A model generated the notes under the pieces. That model saw nothing but the letters and a program-made list of their open reading frames with translations, made no database searches and was not told the origin of the DNA. From GCA-2720865 sp047630275 (lineage in GTDB: Bacteria; Bdellovibrionota; Bacteriovoracia; Bacteriovoracales; Bacteriovoracaceae): a DNA stretch of 64,000 bases. Location of the stretch: positions 1,860,001 through 1,924,000 of the forward strand of contig JBLHVN010000001.1 of NCBI GenBank assembly GCA_047630275.1. Direction: 5' to 3'. Shown here one piece after another: positions 1 through 7,933 of this stretch (position 1 is the stretch's first letter; each line of letters opens with the position of its first letter). The translations under genes and the position numbers were made by a program.

Positions 1-1
1 A

Positions 2-2620
2 GATGTTGCCAATTATATTGAATCAAGAAGTTCAAGTGATGAAAAAGAACAATGGGTTGTCTTAAGGGACGTCGCTATTGAAAGTTCCTACGAAGGAGTT
101 GAAAGGCTTGAGGGATATCACCCGGAAGGCTGGGATCACTTTAACAGACGAGAGCATAGATCTCTTGTTCTTTGGTATGGCTTTGTGAATATGTTTGATA
201 CAAAAGCAGGAAACCATAAAGTTTTGATTGAAAATATAGACTCAGACCCTAGGATTCTTTATTCAATGCAAGATGTTGGCTATTCTCTTCATCATCAAAT
301 TAATTTCTCTGACTTAGTCACTACCGTTAAGGGAGCTTTCAGATACGGGGTTAACTCCTTTAATAAATCTATGCTTAGTAAAAAAGACAATGGAGGTGTT
401 CACATTTGGTGGGCCGATGTGATGCAGGATCAAAAAAAGTTCCAAGGAACGACTTGGTCTGACGTTAAATGGATGGCAAGGCGAATTGCAAACCTTAAAA
501 AGAGCCATATCGAAAATGCTTTTAAAAAGGCGTCTTATCCAAAACCAGTAGAACAAATGTATATCTACAAAATCTTCAATAGAAGAAATGAGATCATTAA
601 GGCCTTCAATCTTGAACAAGAATACGAGCTCTATGAAGTTCCAGACCTTGATTCATACTCAGTTCCAGGTCTTATAGAAAATGGTGAAGTTATCGTTGAT
701 AACTTTGAAGGCTATACCAATAATAATAGATCTCACCTAGGTCTTCTTCCTATCGTTCTTGACGCTGTAAGCAGTTTCTTAAACACAGAACTCATAGCTG
801 GGAAAATCATGGGCAGGATCTCAAGCCGCCTTGAGCTTGGAGTTAATGACGAAAACAGCCTTTGGGACGGAGAGAATACCAAGAACTTTAACTTCAATAA
901 GATCATGAGCAATTTTGGAATCAACTTTAACAGAAGTGTTTCAAAGAACTCGCAAAGAATAGACAGAGGATTAGAGAACAATCAGGTTTGGGTGGTCAAG
1001 GATAGGCTCTCAATCAAGATAGGCGTAGGCACTGGTTTTCTAAGCAAGGTCATGAAGGACTTCCCAGTCAGCGTTGGAGCGGGTCTCAAAGTATGGCAAA
1101 GAGACTTTGAATACATTCACTTTTCAAATGATTGGAAAAAAGGTTTCCTAAAGCCTTTTGAAATCTTCAAGTACTTCTACCGCTATAAAAAAGCGATCCC
1201 AGAACTGCTTAAAAAAGGAGAGGTCTTTAAGGTAAGCGACTCTTATGGATTTAATATTGGGGCTAGCACTTCTTCTGTTGTTAACGGCCTTCAGCTTGAT
1301 GCTTCTATTCACTATTCATGGCAAAAATCCAACCCGGTCTACTTTGGAAGAGATAGCTTCGGGCAGCTTTATGTTCTTCAAGATAAGATAAGAAGCAAGG
1401 GAATCTCTGCGGGAGTTAACTACGGACTCTCAGATTTTATTATGTTTAAGGCCCCTGTCCTAGGGCTTAATTTTTCATTTAATAATTATACTTATGAATC
1501 CGAATATTATGAGTTTGACCTCCCCGTTTATGAACTGTTAGGTAATCGTTATAGAGAAAACAAAGAAAACGAACTGATCGCCTTTAACCTTTTACTTAAT
1601 GAAGGCGGCGATAATATTCCTGCCCTAGTGAGAAGAAAGTATTCAATCATAGGAAAGGCCAAAGTGAGAAGGCTCTATTCAAAATTTCTCTTTTTATTCG
1701 GAAGCAATGTAAGCAGCGGAGAATCAGAGATTGATGTGACCTTAAGAAACGGGATAAAGAGAAAGTTCTATCGTGCTTTTAGAGAAACAAGTCAATTAGG
1801 TGGAGTTGAAAGAGTCAACTTTATCAGCGACCTCTCTCACACCTCTGTTCTTCAACAAAACATAACTAGTGTATGGGTTGAAACGGATGCCAAAGACTTA
1901 GAGCGCATGACAGGTCTCTTAGAATTTACCTTTTATAAAAGAAAACTTAAGAAAAAGAGGCTTCTAAAGTTCATTGACCAATTAAATAAAAAGTTTTCAA
2001 AATCAAAAGAAAAACCCTTCTTTAGAGACTATGTTCTTCCTTCTAAGTCTGAGGTTCCCTATTATAGAAAGCTTCACGCTAAGACGAGAGTCTTCGTTAA
2101 AGGTAAGAATCTTATCAAGAGGCTTAAGACTCTTAAACAAAGCGAGCTCTCCTATTTTTTTAGAAAGTTTGAAAGAAGATGCTTACAAAGCCGCCGCATG
2201 GGCCTTTGCAAGGAGAATACCTATTTAGAAAGATTTACCAAGTTAAGAAAAGAGATCTTAAAGGCCAAAGACAATCCAAAGAAACTGACCAGTCTTTTTG
2301 CTGAGTTTCTCTACCTCTTCAAAGTACAAAAGTATGGTCTAGAAGTCTTAAGAGATGTCATGGGTCCAAAAGCCATCTTTGTTATGGGGGAGATTCACGG
2401 GATCCTTCCTAGTTTTACGACCATGCAACAGCAAGAGGCCGTGGCCGGAAGGCGTTTTGCTGGTCATAGCTGGGGAAGCTATAAGTACACTCCTCCTATT
2501 AGAAAGTTTTTAAAAGAGAACGATTTCTCTCCAGTATCTATTCATGCCAATACTAATGGTAGCCTCATTGATCTATTATTTGGTCGCCCTCCAGAAGTTC
2601 AGGCCCCGAGACCTTTTTAA
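2..2620 (+). CDS. Very large protein of unknown function (5' end outside window)
   Basis: The reading frame is open from base 2 with no stop before the stop codon ending at 2620, so the gene begins left of the window and 872 residues are visible. A GTG at 185 is in frame, but the 61 codons before it are also open and protein-like, so it need not be the start. I recognise no domain. The middle part (about 260-500 residues into the visible part) has alternating aromatic and glycine-rich segments that could be beta-barrel or beta-sheet. The region after about residue 560 is very rich in Lys/Arg and helical. Near the C-terminus a segment with GEIHG and AGRRFAGHSWG may be a small conserved core. 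It lies 75 bases upstream of an exported peptidoglycan enzyme on the same strand. Function unknown. Confidence 0.75.
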   Translation, partial: DVANYIESRSSSDEKEQWVVLRDVAIESSYEGVERLEGYHPEGWDHFNRREHRSLVLWYGFVNMFDTKAGNHKVLIENIDSDPRILYSMQDVGYSLHHQINFSDLVTTVKGAFRYGVNSFNKSMLSKKDNGGVHIWWADVMQDQKKFQGTTWSDVKWMARRIANLKKSHIENAFKKASYPKPVEQMYIYKIFNRRNEIIKAFNLEQEYELYEVPDLDSYSVPGLIENGEVIVDNFEGYTNNNRSHLGLLPIVLDAVSSFLNTELIAGKIMGRISSRLELGVNDENSLWDGENTKNFNFNKIMSNFGINFNRSVSKNSQRIDRGLENNQVWVVKDRLSIKIGVGTGFLSKVMKDFPVSVGAGLKVWQRDFEYIHFSNDWKKGFLKPFEIFKYFYRYKKAIPELLKKGEVFKVSDSYGFNIGASTSSVVNGLQLDASIHYSWQKSNPVYFGRDSFGQLYVLQDKIRSKGISAGVNYGLSDFIMFKAPVLGLNFSFNNYTYESEYYEFDLPVYELLGNRYRENKENELIAFNLLLNEGGDNIPALVRRKYSIIGKAKVRRLYSKFLFLFGSNVSSGESEIDVTLRNGIKRKFYRAFRETSQLGGVERVNFISDLSHTSVLQQNITSVWVETDAKDLERMTGLLEFTFYKRKLKKKRLLKFIDQLNKKFSKSKEKPFFRDYVLPSKSEVPYYRKLHAKTRVFVKGKNLIKRLKTLKQSELSYFFRKFERRCLQSRRMGLCKENTYLERFTKLRKEILKAKDNPKKLTSLFAEFLYLFKVQKYGLEVLRDVMGPKAIFVMGEIHGILPSFTTMQQQEAVAGRRFAGHSWGSYKYTPPIRKFLKENDFSPVSIHANTNGSLIDLLFGRPPEVQAPRPF

Positions 2621-2695
2621 TTTCAGATAATTAGCCATTTTACCCTCTAGTTTCTTAAAGCGTGGGGGTCTAAATATGTTATTATTATTGATATT

Positions 2696-5140
2696 ATGTT
2701 GAAGTTCATCTTTATCTCTATTTTCCTAAGCTTTAGCGCTTTTGCCCTACCAACCCCGCAAGACGAGCAGGTAGTAAAAGCTGAGATAGATAAGTGGTAC
2801 AACCAAATAGGCTTCGCCGGAAAGATAGATCAAGATATCTTTGAAACAGCAGTCCGAGGTTACTTTCATTATAAAAAGCAAGGCAAGATCCCCGATAAAA
2901 ACATATTAGGAATCGTAGATTTTAAGATTCCTTCAACTGAAAAAAGGTTTTTTATCTTCCAGATCGGAGTCAATGCAAAAATGCTTCGAGAGGAATGGAC
3001 CACCCACGGAACTGGCTCAGGGCCTCCTAATGGACCGGCTGAAACTTTTTCTAACATTCCTGAGAGTCACCAAAGTTCCAGAGGCTTTTATAAAACTTCA
3101 GAAACCTACCATGGTAAATACGGCTACTCTCTTAGAATGGATGGTTTGGAAAATGGTGTAAATCACAAGGTACGACCACGCGCCGTGGTCATTCATGGGG
3201 CTCGCTATATAGGTCCAGGGCAAGGTGGCCGCTCTTGGGGTTGCATAGCTGTTGCTATGAATAGAAAAGACCCTGTAATCAATCTAATAAAAGGCGGCAT
3301 CTTAATCTATGGAAGTGACGGGCAAAGCCATAACTCTTATAGTTTTATGGGTGGAAATGGCTCAGTATCAAGTGAAGATATTTCTACTGTTTCAGGGACG
3401 GATAATGACCCCGGTGAAGAAATTGATCCCGAGTTCGTAAACATAGAAGATACTGAAGAGTTTAAAAACATGTCTAATCCTAGAGGAAACTTTCCTCATG
3501 AAAATGGTGGTTTTGGCGCCCTAGGAACTCCTGACGCCATCCCCTCTCAGGCAGCTATAGAAAGCCTAAGCCAAGAAGAAGATAAAAACCTAGATAATAC
3601 TTTTAGCACCGATGCAACGAACCCCAATAGCGACCAAGCTGGTATAGACTTTAATTGCACAGGCCTCTGTGTTGATTGCCAAAACAGATCTTCGGCACCT
3701 TGGCAAATCGTAGTGGCTGAGGCCTCTAAACCAAATGGAAGACCTGAGAAGTTCTTTGAAGGAACTAATTTAAAGTTGATGGAAGATGTTAAAACGATGG
3801 ATCAAGTTCCAGACGAAGTCATAAAAAACATGGCCATCAGTAATAGAAATAAAGTCGCTCAATGTGTCGCCTATGCCAGAAGCTCAAAAGACGCCTATTA
3901 TGAAAATAAAGATCTTAATACTCCAACTGAAGTATCAAGTAAGGACGGAAGTATTACCTGTAAGTATGAAAGCGCCGAGGCCCAGGATTATAGAGGTTGC
4001 TTAGAGCTTTCAAGCGCAGTGGATCAATTCAATGAAAGTGAAGAAGAGAACAAAAAGAATCAAGGAATTGATTTTGCTAAGTTTGGTGTTCAGGTGGTTC
4101 AAGATGTAAGGGGCCCTAGAGACAGCTCAACAGCTGGCTCAAGCCCCCAAGTGACAGCTGCCTTAGCACAAAATAAATTGACCAAGGCCTCCGCCGCCAT
4201 TGCTAGAAAGAGGTCACAGTTTCAAATAGAGAAGATGAAAGAGATCGACCGCTTGCAGGCGGCTATGCCAAATAGAAACTCAATCCTCAATGATTGTAGA
4301 ACCTATATGAAAGGACGGGACGCCGGGACAAACTCCCTTAAGGCCCTTGTAAACTATCTTGAAGTTAAAGATAAATCAGTTCCCCCTGTTATTGACCCAT
4401 GCTTTAGTGTCATTAAGTTAGGCAAGACTAACTTGGTTCAAAATATCAATGCTAGAAAGCAAGCGATCAAAGTTATTGAAAAGGCAGGTTATAAATCTGA
4501 AGACTTAAATCAAAAAGAAAGAACCCTTCTCAATCAAAATGCCCTGGCCGGCAGAACTCGTATCGGGGCGACCAAAACCACCTCTCTTCAAAATGAACTA
4601 AGCATTGGTAAGTTTAAGCCTGGAGAGGCTGAAAAGTTTGGCTTTGGAAAAAAACTAAAACTAAAAAAGAATGACTGCAGTGGTGGTGATTGTAAGGCCA
4701 CTCCTTATAAAGGAAGGTTACTCGACAAAGGTGGGCAGCGGCTAAAAGAAGCTAAGTACGCCGCCTACTCTCCAAGCTCTAGCACCTTAGGGCTGTATAA
4801 CTCTTATAATAAGAAGAATTCTTCTGGTGCAATAGAAGATTCAAAGAAGGCAAGGTTTAAAAAAGGCGTCTTTGATGAATCCTTTTATACCAATATTGAA
4901 CTGGCCATGGCCGGCCAATATGCTTACGAAGACTTAAGCCCTGCCCAAAAGAAAGAGTATGATTCATTAAAAGAATATGAATTAAAAGACAGGCTAGCAA
5001 GGAATCAAAAGAGATCAAAAACCACGGCAAGTGAAAAAGAAGGTAAGAGAGGCCTAGGCTCTGAAATTTGGTTTGATAAAGAAATGGATTTGTTTAAGAT
5101 CATCTCAAACCGCTACGGGAAGATCTTTAATAGTCTTTAA
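2696..5140 (+). CDS. Exported L,D-transpeptidase-like (YkuD_2 type) protein with long C-terminal tail
   Basis: Residues 1-17 form a signal peptide ending AFA. Residues about 55-205 match the murein L,D-transpeptidase catalytic domain family (YkuD_2). It has a TGSGPPNGP-type stretch near 107, a VVIHGARY motif with His167, and SWGCIAV with the candidate nucleophile Cys183. Enzymes of this fold cut or form L,D cross-links in peptidoglycan in the periplasm. The roughly 620 residues that follow are unusual: acidic and Ser/Asn-rich, then Lys-rich and helical, with a Cys cluster near residues 320-330 (CTGLCVDC). Family members are normally 200-300 residues, so the tail is an addition, perhaps for localisation or partner binding. 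No good ribosome site precedes the ATG. The 3' end overlaps the convergent next gene by 14 bases. Confidence 0.8.
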   Translation: MLKFIFISIFLSFSAFALPTPQDEQVVKAEIDKWYNQIGFAGKIDQDIFETAVRGYFHYKKQGKIPDKNILGIVDFKIPSTEKRFFIFQIGVNAKMLREEWTTHGTGSGPPNGPAETFSNIPESHQSSRGFYKTSETYHGKYGYSLRMDGLENGVNHKVRPRAVVIHGARYIGPGQGGRSWGCIAVAMNRKDPVINLIKGGILIYGSDGQSHNSYSFMGGNGSVSSEDISTVSGTDNDPGEEIDPEFVNIEDTEEFKNMSNPRGNFPHENGGFGALGTPDAIPSQAAIESLSQEEDKNLDNTFSTDATNPNSDQAGIDFNCTGLCVDCQNRSSAPWQIVVAEASKPNGRPEKFFEGTNLKLMEDVKTMDQVPDEVIKNMAISNRNKVAQCVAYARSSKDAYYENKDLNTPTEVSSKDGSITCKYESAEAQDYRGCLELSSAVDQFNESEEENKKNQGIDFAKFGVQVVQDVRGPRDSSTAGSSPQVTAALAQNKLTKASAAIARKRSQFQIEKMKEIDRLQAAMPNRNSILNDCRTYMKGRDAGTNSLKALVNYLEVKDKSVPPVIDPCFSVIKLGKTNLVQNINARKQAIKVIEKAGYKSEDLNQKERTLLNQNALAGRTRIGATKTTSLQNELSIGKFKPGEAEKFGFGKKLKLKKNDCSGGDCKATPYKGRLLDKGGQRLKEAKYAAYSPSSSTLGLYNSYNKKNSSGAIEDSKKARFKKGVFDESFYTNIELAMAGQYAYEDLSPAQKKEYDSLKEYELKDRLARNQKRSKTTASEKEGKRGLGSEIWFDKEMDLFKIISNRYGKIFNSL

Positions 5141-5558
5141 AATCGAAAAAGTGAGAAGGGTACTCCCCCTTCTCATTAGAATCTAATTTATATTCCATTC
5201 TTTTTTGAGAAACCTCAATAGGCCAAGAGGAGGCAATGCTCTTTATCTTTTTCTTGTTCTTTAAGCTAAAGACCTCAGCCTTTTCTCCATGAACCCCTTT
5301 AGTAAAGATCAAGACGACAAGAGTATCTTTCTTGGTCTTCAAAGTCGCCCATTTTAGAAACTTATTATCTAAAAACTCTTGCTCCGTTTCATACTTGAAG
5401 CTTCCACATTTTAAAGATGTTTTAAAAGACTTTTCAATCTTTATCCTCTCAACCTGGCAACCTTCAGAACTGCCTAAAAAAGGCTTACTAGCCGCCGCTG
5501 TGGCCAAAAGAGGAAGCCCTAAGAGAAAAAGAGTGATTATTTTACAGTTTTGTAACAC
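5127..5558 (-). CDS. Small exported protein of unknown function
   Basis: The protein has 143 residues. An N-terminal hydrophobic signal peptide runs to about residue 22 (ending ATAAAS). The mature part is a small mixed-charge domain with two cysteines (CQVE near 34 and LKCG near 51) that could form a disulphide. I do not recognise the family. The GTG start lies inside the end of the upstream lytic-transglycosylase gene (22-base overlap), so translation is probably coupled and the two are likely one operon. The last codons contain a terminator-like hairpin, and the 3' end overlaps the convergent L,D-transpeptidase-like gene. Exported and co-transcribed with a wall enzyme, it may be an accessory factor; that is inference. 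Confidence 0.65.
   Translation of the reverse strand: MLQNCKIITLFLLGLPLLATAAASKPFLGSSEGCQVERIKIEKSFKTSLKCGSFKYETEQEFLDNKFLKWATLKTKKDTLVVLIFTKGVHGEKAEVFSLKNKKKIKSIASSWPIEVSQKRMEYKLDSNEKGEYPSHFFDFKDY
5142..5175 (-). terminator. Terminator-like hairpin inside the 3' coding end of a minus-strand gene
   Basis: TGAGAAGGG at 5152-5160 and CCCTTCTCA at 5167-5175 form a perfect 9-bp stem with a 6-base loop. Read on the minus strand the stem is followed by C and a five-T run, then further T-rich sequence, as in an intrinsic terminator. The hairpin lies inside the last codons of the minus-strand gene 5127-5558 and just past the stop of the plus-strand gene ending at 5140, so it may serve both, although the plus-strand T run is poor. 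Confidence 0.55.
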
Positions 5559-6934
5559 GAGCTACCCGATCCACCTTTTTTAAAACAAGGGATACAATTA
5601 TCAACAACGTTCTTTATGTACTTACTTTGGCTATCTCTATCATAAAGGATGATTGACCTTTTTAGAATTTCAGCTTCAGAGAGTGATCTATTTTTCCACC
5701 GAGTATGCTTAGCATTGCTGCTTAAGATTCTGACTAGGATTTCAAACTGCATGCCCACATCCCCGCTCATTTGCGAGTGGATCTCTCTTACTGACTTCCC
5801 TTTATACTTTGATGAATAAGGAGAATCTAGTGGCATCATATCCCCGTCAGGATTTCCGCTTAGCCCATTCATAGTAGATCTTGTAATCTGACCAAGGCCA
5901 TGAGCAGTGCTTGCCATCTTTGTATTACAGAGGGTGTAGTTCACAGCGTAAGGATTCAAATTCCCTTTTGTTTCTTGATAAGCGAGGCAAGAGATCACAG
6001 CGGGAGTGACAATCGGATCTATATAGTGTCCATTGACAAAGTTTTTATAGCGGCTTTTATTCTTAGTATTCTTTGATCCTGAGGATTTTTTTATTCCGCT
6101 CAAAACAAGCTCCGCTTCAGAACGGATCCTATTCGCCCTACCCTCAATTGAGAGCTTTCCATAAGGATGCTTCTTAAGAAAATCCCTTTGGATCTTCTCT
6201 TTTTTATTCATGCAAGACCTTAATCCCCCTGCTCTTAGGCTAGATCTCATATCAGTTAAATACTTATAAGAGCTTCCAGAAGGGGCAGCAATCTTAACTA
6301 AGTCTTTCGGTCTCGGCTTTGGTCTAAGGCTTGTTTTAGGTGCCGTAGTTTTTAAACAGTCTTCTTTTAATGTCCTTTTTCTAGTGGCCTCTTTTTGAAT
6401 CTTTGAAAGGGCCACTACTTGGGATTTTAGTCGATCTGAATCAAGGTACCTTTGAGAAACCTTATAGGTCCTTGGTACGCTTACAGGTATCCCCTTATGA
6501 TCCACAAGGCCCCCTTCATCATCAACAAACTGAACTGAATATGTTTTCCATCCCTTATTCACGGAGCTGACAATTATATACTGCTGATCAGGGTATCCCG
6601 TTACTGTTTTTTGAGTAAGCTCATCTATGAAATCTAAGTTATGAGTGATCTTATTTTTAAGTTCTTTATTTAAATACTCTTGAGAAATCTTTAAGGTCCC
6701 CTTTTTTATGGGCCTATTATCTTCATCAACAAGCTTCACCTCATGAAACCAGCCTTCATGATTCTTCTTGAAATTAACCAAACGAAGATAGCTGCCAGCA
6801 GGCACATTTGTTGTTGCTCCAACCGCCTTGAGGCTTGAGTTGGTCAATATTGGTGGAGGAGGATCTGCAGCAAAAGAATTGCCAAGAAATAGCAGACTAA
6901 TAATGAATAGAGTTCTGGTTTTTAGTTTTCTCAC
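5537..6934 (-). CDS. Exported lytic transglycosylase-like (SLT fold) protein
   Basis: A signal peptide (ending SFAA near 24) is followed by two similar segments, about residues 48-92 and 118-168. Each ends in a K(I/V)SQxYL motif, suggesting duplicated SH3-like wall-binding modules. After a basic Pro/Lys-rich linker, residues about 305-460 look like a lysozyme-like SLT domain: ISCLAYQETKGNLNPYAVN supplies the catalytic Glu at about 322, and HGLGQITRST near 346-355 matches the second SLT motif. Such enzymes cleave the glycan backbone of peptidoglycan in the periplasm. The start is TTG (6937) or the adjacent GTG (6934); neither has a clear ribosome site. It is followed by an overlapping small exported protein. 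Confidence 0.75.
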   Translation of the reverse strand: MRKLKTRTLFIISLLFLGNSFAADPPPPILTNSSLKAVGATTNVPAGSYLRLVNFKKNHEGWFHEVKLVDEDNRPIKKGTLKISQEYLNKELKNKITHNLDFIDELTQKTVTGYPDQQYIIVSSVNKGWKTYSVQFVDDEGGLVDHKGIPVSVPRTYKVSQRYLDSDRLKSQVVALSKIQKEATRKRTLKEDCLKTTAPKTSLRPKPRPKDLVKIAAPSGSSYKYLTDMRSSLRAGGLRSCMNKKEKIQRDFLKKHPYGKLSIEGRANRIRSEAELVLSGIKKSSGSKNTKNKSRYKNFVNGHYIDPIVTPAVISCLAYQETKGNLNPYAVNYTLCNTKMASTAHGLGQITRSTMNGLSGNPDGDMMPLDSPYSSKYKGKSVREIHSQMSGDVGMQFEILVRILSSNAKHTRWKNRSLSEAEILKRSIILYDRDSQSKYIKNVVDNCIPCFKKGGSGSSCYKTVK

Positions 6935-6954
6935 CAATACTAGTCGGTGAGCTT

Positions 6955-6988
6955 ACGCCAATACCTTAGTAATCCTGAGTATTGGCGT
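6955..6988. repeat. Perfect 10-bp inverted repeat between two exported-protein genes
   Basis: ACGCCAATAC at 6955-6964 and GTATTGGCGT at 6979-6988 are perfectly complementary with a 14-base loop. A third copy of the core CCAATAC lies at 6933-6940, across the start of the downstream minus-strand gene. There is no T run in either direction, so it is not a typical intrinsic terminator. It may be an operator, a processing site or a transcript-end hairpin between the gene ending at 7000 and the one starting at 6934. Confidence 0.5.
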
Positions 6989-6999
6989 TGAGTATATAA

Positions 7000-7857
7000 T
7001 TAAAGAGCGAGGTAAGTATCCCCGAGGTTTTCTTCAATAAATTCAACGATCTCTCCATAAGGAGTCTTTTTAGGAGTGACCCTGTACCATGAAGATACCC
7101 CACGATCGTCCCAAAAGGCTGCACCACTTTGCCAGTAATGATGACCGTTGTACATTTGATCCACATCTAACTGAGTCTCAGAGCTTCTAAAGAGAGGCGA
7201 TGCCTTACCTGTTGCCAAGACAACCTGACAACCTGAGGCCTTAGCCACTGATTTTGCAAACTTTGTTGAAACATTACAGGCATAGAATTGGATAATACAT
7301 TTATTACAAAACTTGATATTTCCTTCTTTAACTTCAGCTGCAAGATCTTCAGAAGTCCGGCTAGCCCCCCATTTCTTAGGTCTTGCCTCTTCTGAAGCGT
7401 AGAAACCATTATTTCTAGTTCTTCCTGAAAGACCATGCCAATCTCCGCCACCTTTATGAGAGGCCCAACCATGAGAAGCTGAAACCACCTTAGGTATACA
7501 AGAAACTGAATCACTGTACTCCTTAAGCCTTTCTATTAATTGCTTTCCACTATTCCATTTCATCTTAGTTTTAGAAGTCTTACTAAGGATATGCTTAAAG
7601 ACATTTTCATTTCTGTTGGCCGACTTAACTAACCCAAGCCCAATCTTATTGTTTTCAAAATGAGTGATCCCATACTTCTCATAACTAGTGATCCCATGCT
7701 TAGTCATAAAGTCTTCTCTATACTGAACGGCAAAGGCGTCTTCACCTACAATTGAAGGTAGACCATCACCATGATTAGCTGAAGTGGAGTCCCCTGCCCT
7801 TAGGCCCTGAGATAATAAGATGGCAGTCGTAAAGATAACTAGGTTTAGATTTTTCAT
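7000..7857 (-). CDS. Exported protein with caspase/CHAT-like His-Cys pattern (function unproven)
   Basis: The protein has 285 residues with a signal peptide ending near LRAG (21). An ATG 12 bases further upstream is possible, but the chosen ATG has AGAGGA six bases before it. Residues 122-130 read as a strand ending in SHGW (His129). Residues 187-195 read as a strand ending in FYACN (Cys194), and residues 208-214 as another strand (CQVVLAT). A strand ending in His-Gly followed by a strand ending in Ala-Cys is the signature of clan CD/caspase-fold peptidases, CHAT and related DUF4347-type domains. Extra cysteines (120, 184, 187) may form disulphides. It would act in the periplasm or outside the cell, next to wall enzymes. 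The assignment is by pattern only; it could be an unrelated exported domain. Confidence 0.6.
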   Translation of the reverse strand: MKNLNLVIFTTAILLSQGLRAGDSTSANHGDGLPSIVGEDAFAVQYREDFMTKHGITSYEKYGITHFENNKIGLGLVKSANRNENVFKHILSKTSKTKMKWNSGKQLIERLKEYSDSVSCIPKVVSASHGWASHKGGGDWHGLSGRTRNNGFYASEEARPKKWGASRTSEDLAAEVKEGNIKFCNKCIIQFYACNVSTKFAKSVAKASGCQVVLATGKASPLFRSSETQLDVDQMYNGHHYWQSGAAFWDDRGVSSWYRVTPKKTPYGEIVEFIEENLGDTYLAL

Positions 7858-7933
7858 GATTCCTCTCAATTTTTAAATTAAACAAAAACTATGATTGAGA
7901 AGGCCATTTGCCTAGAGGGATTGTAATGATTAC

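Noticed and set aside
185..187. GTG as the start of the first gene
   Set aside because: The frame is open all the way to base 2 with protein-like codons, so the gene most likely begins outside the window.
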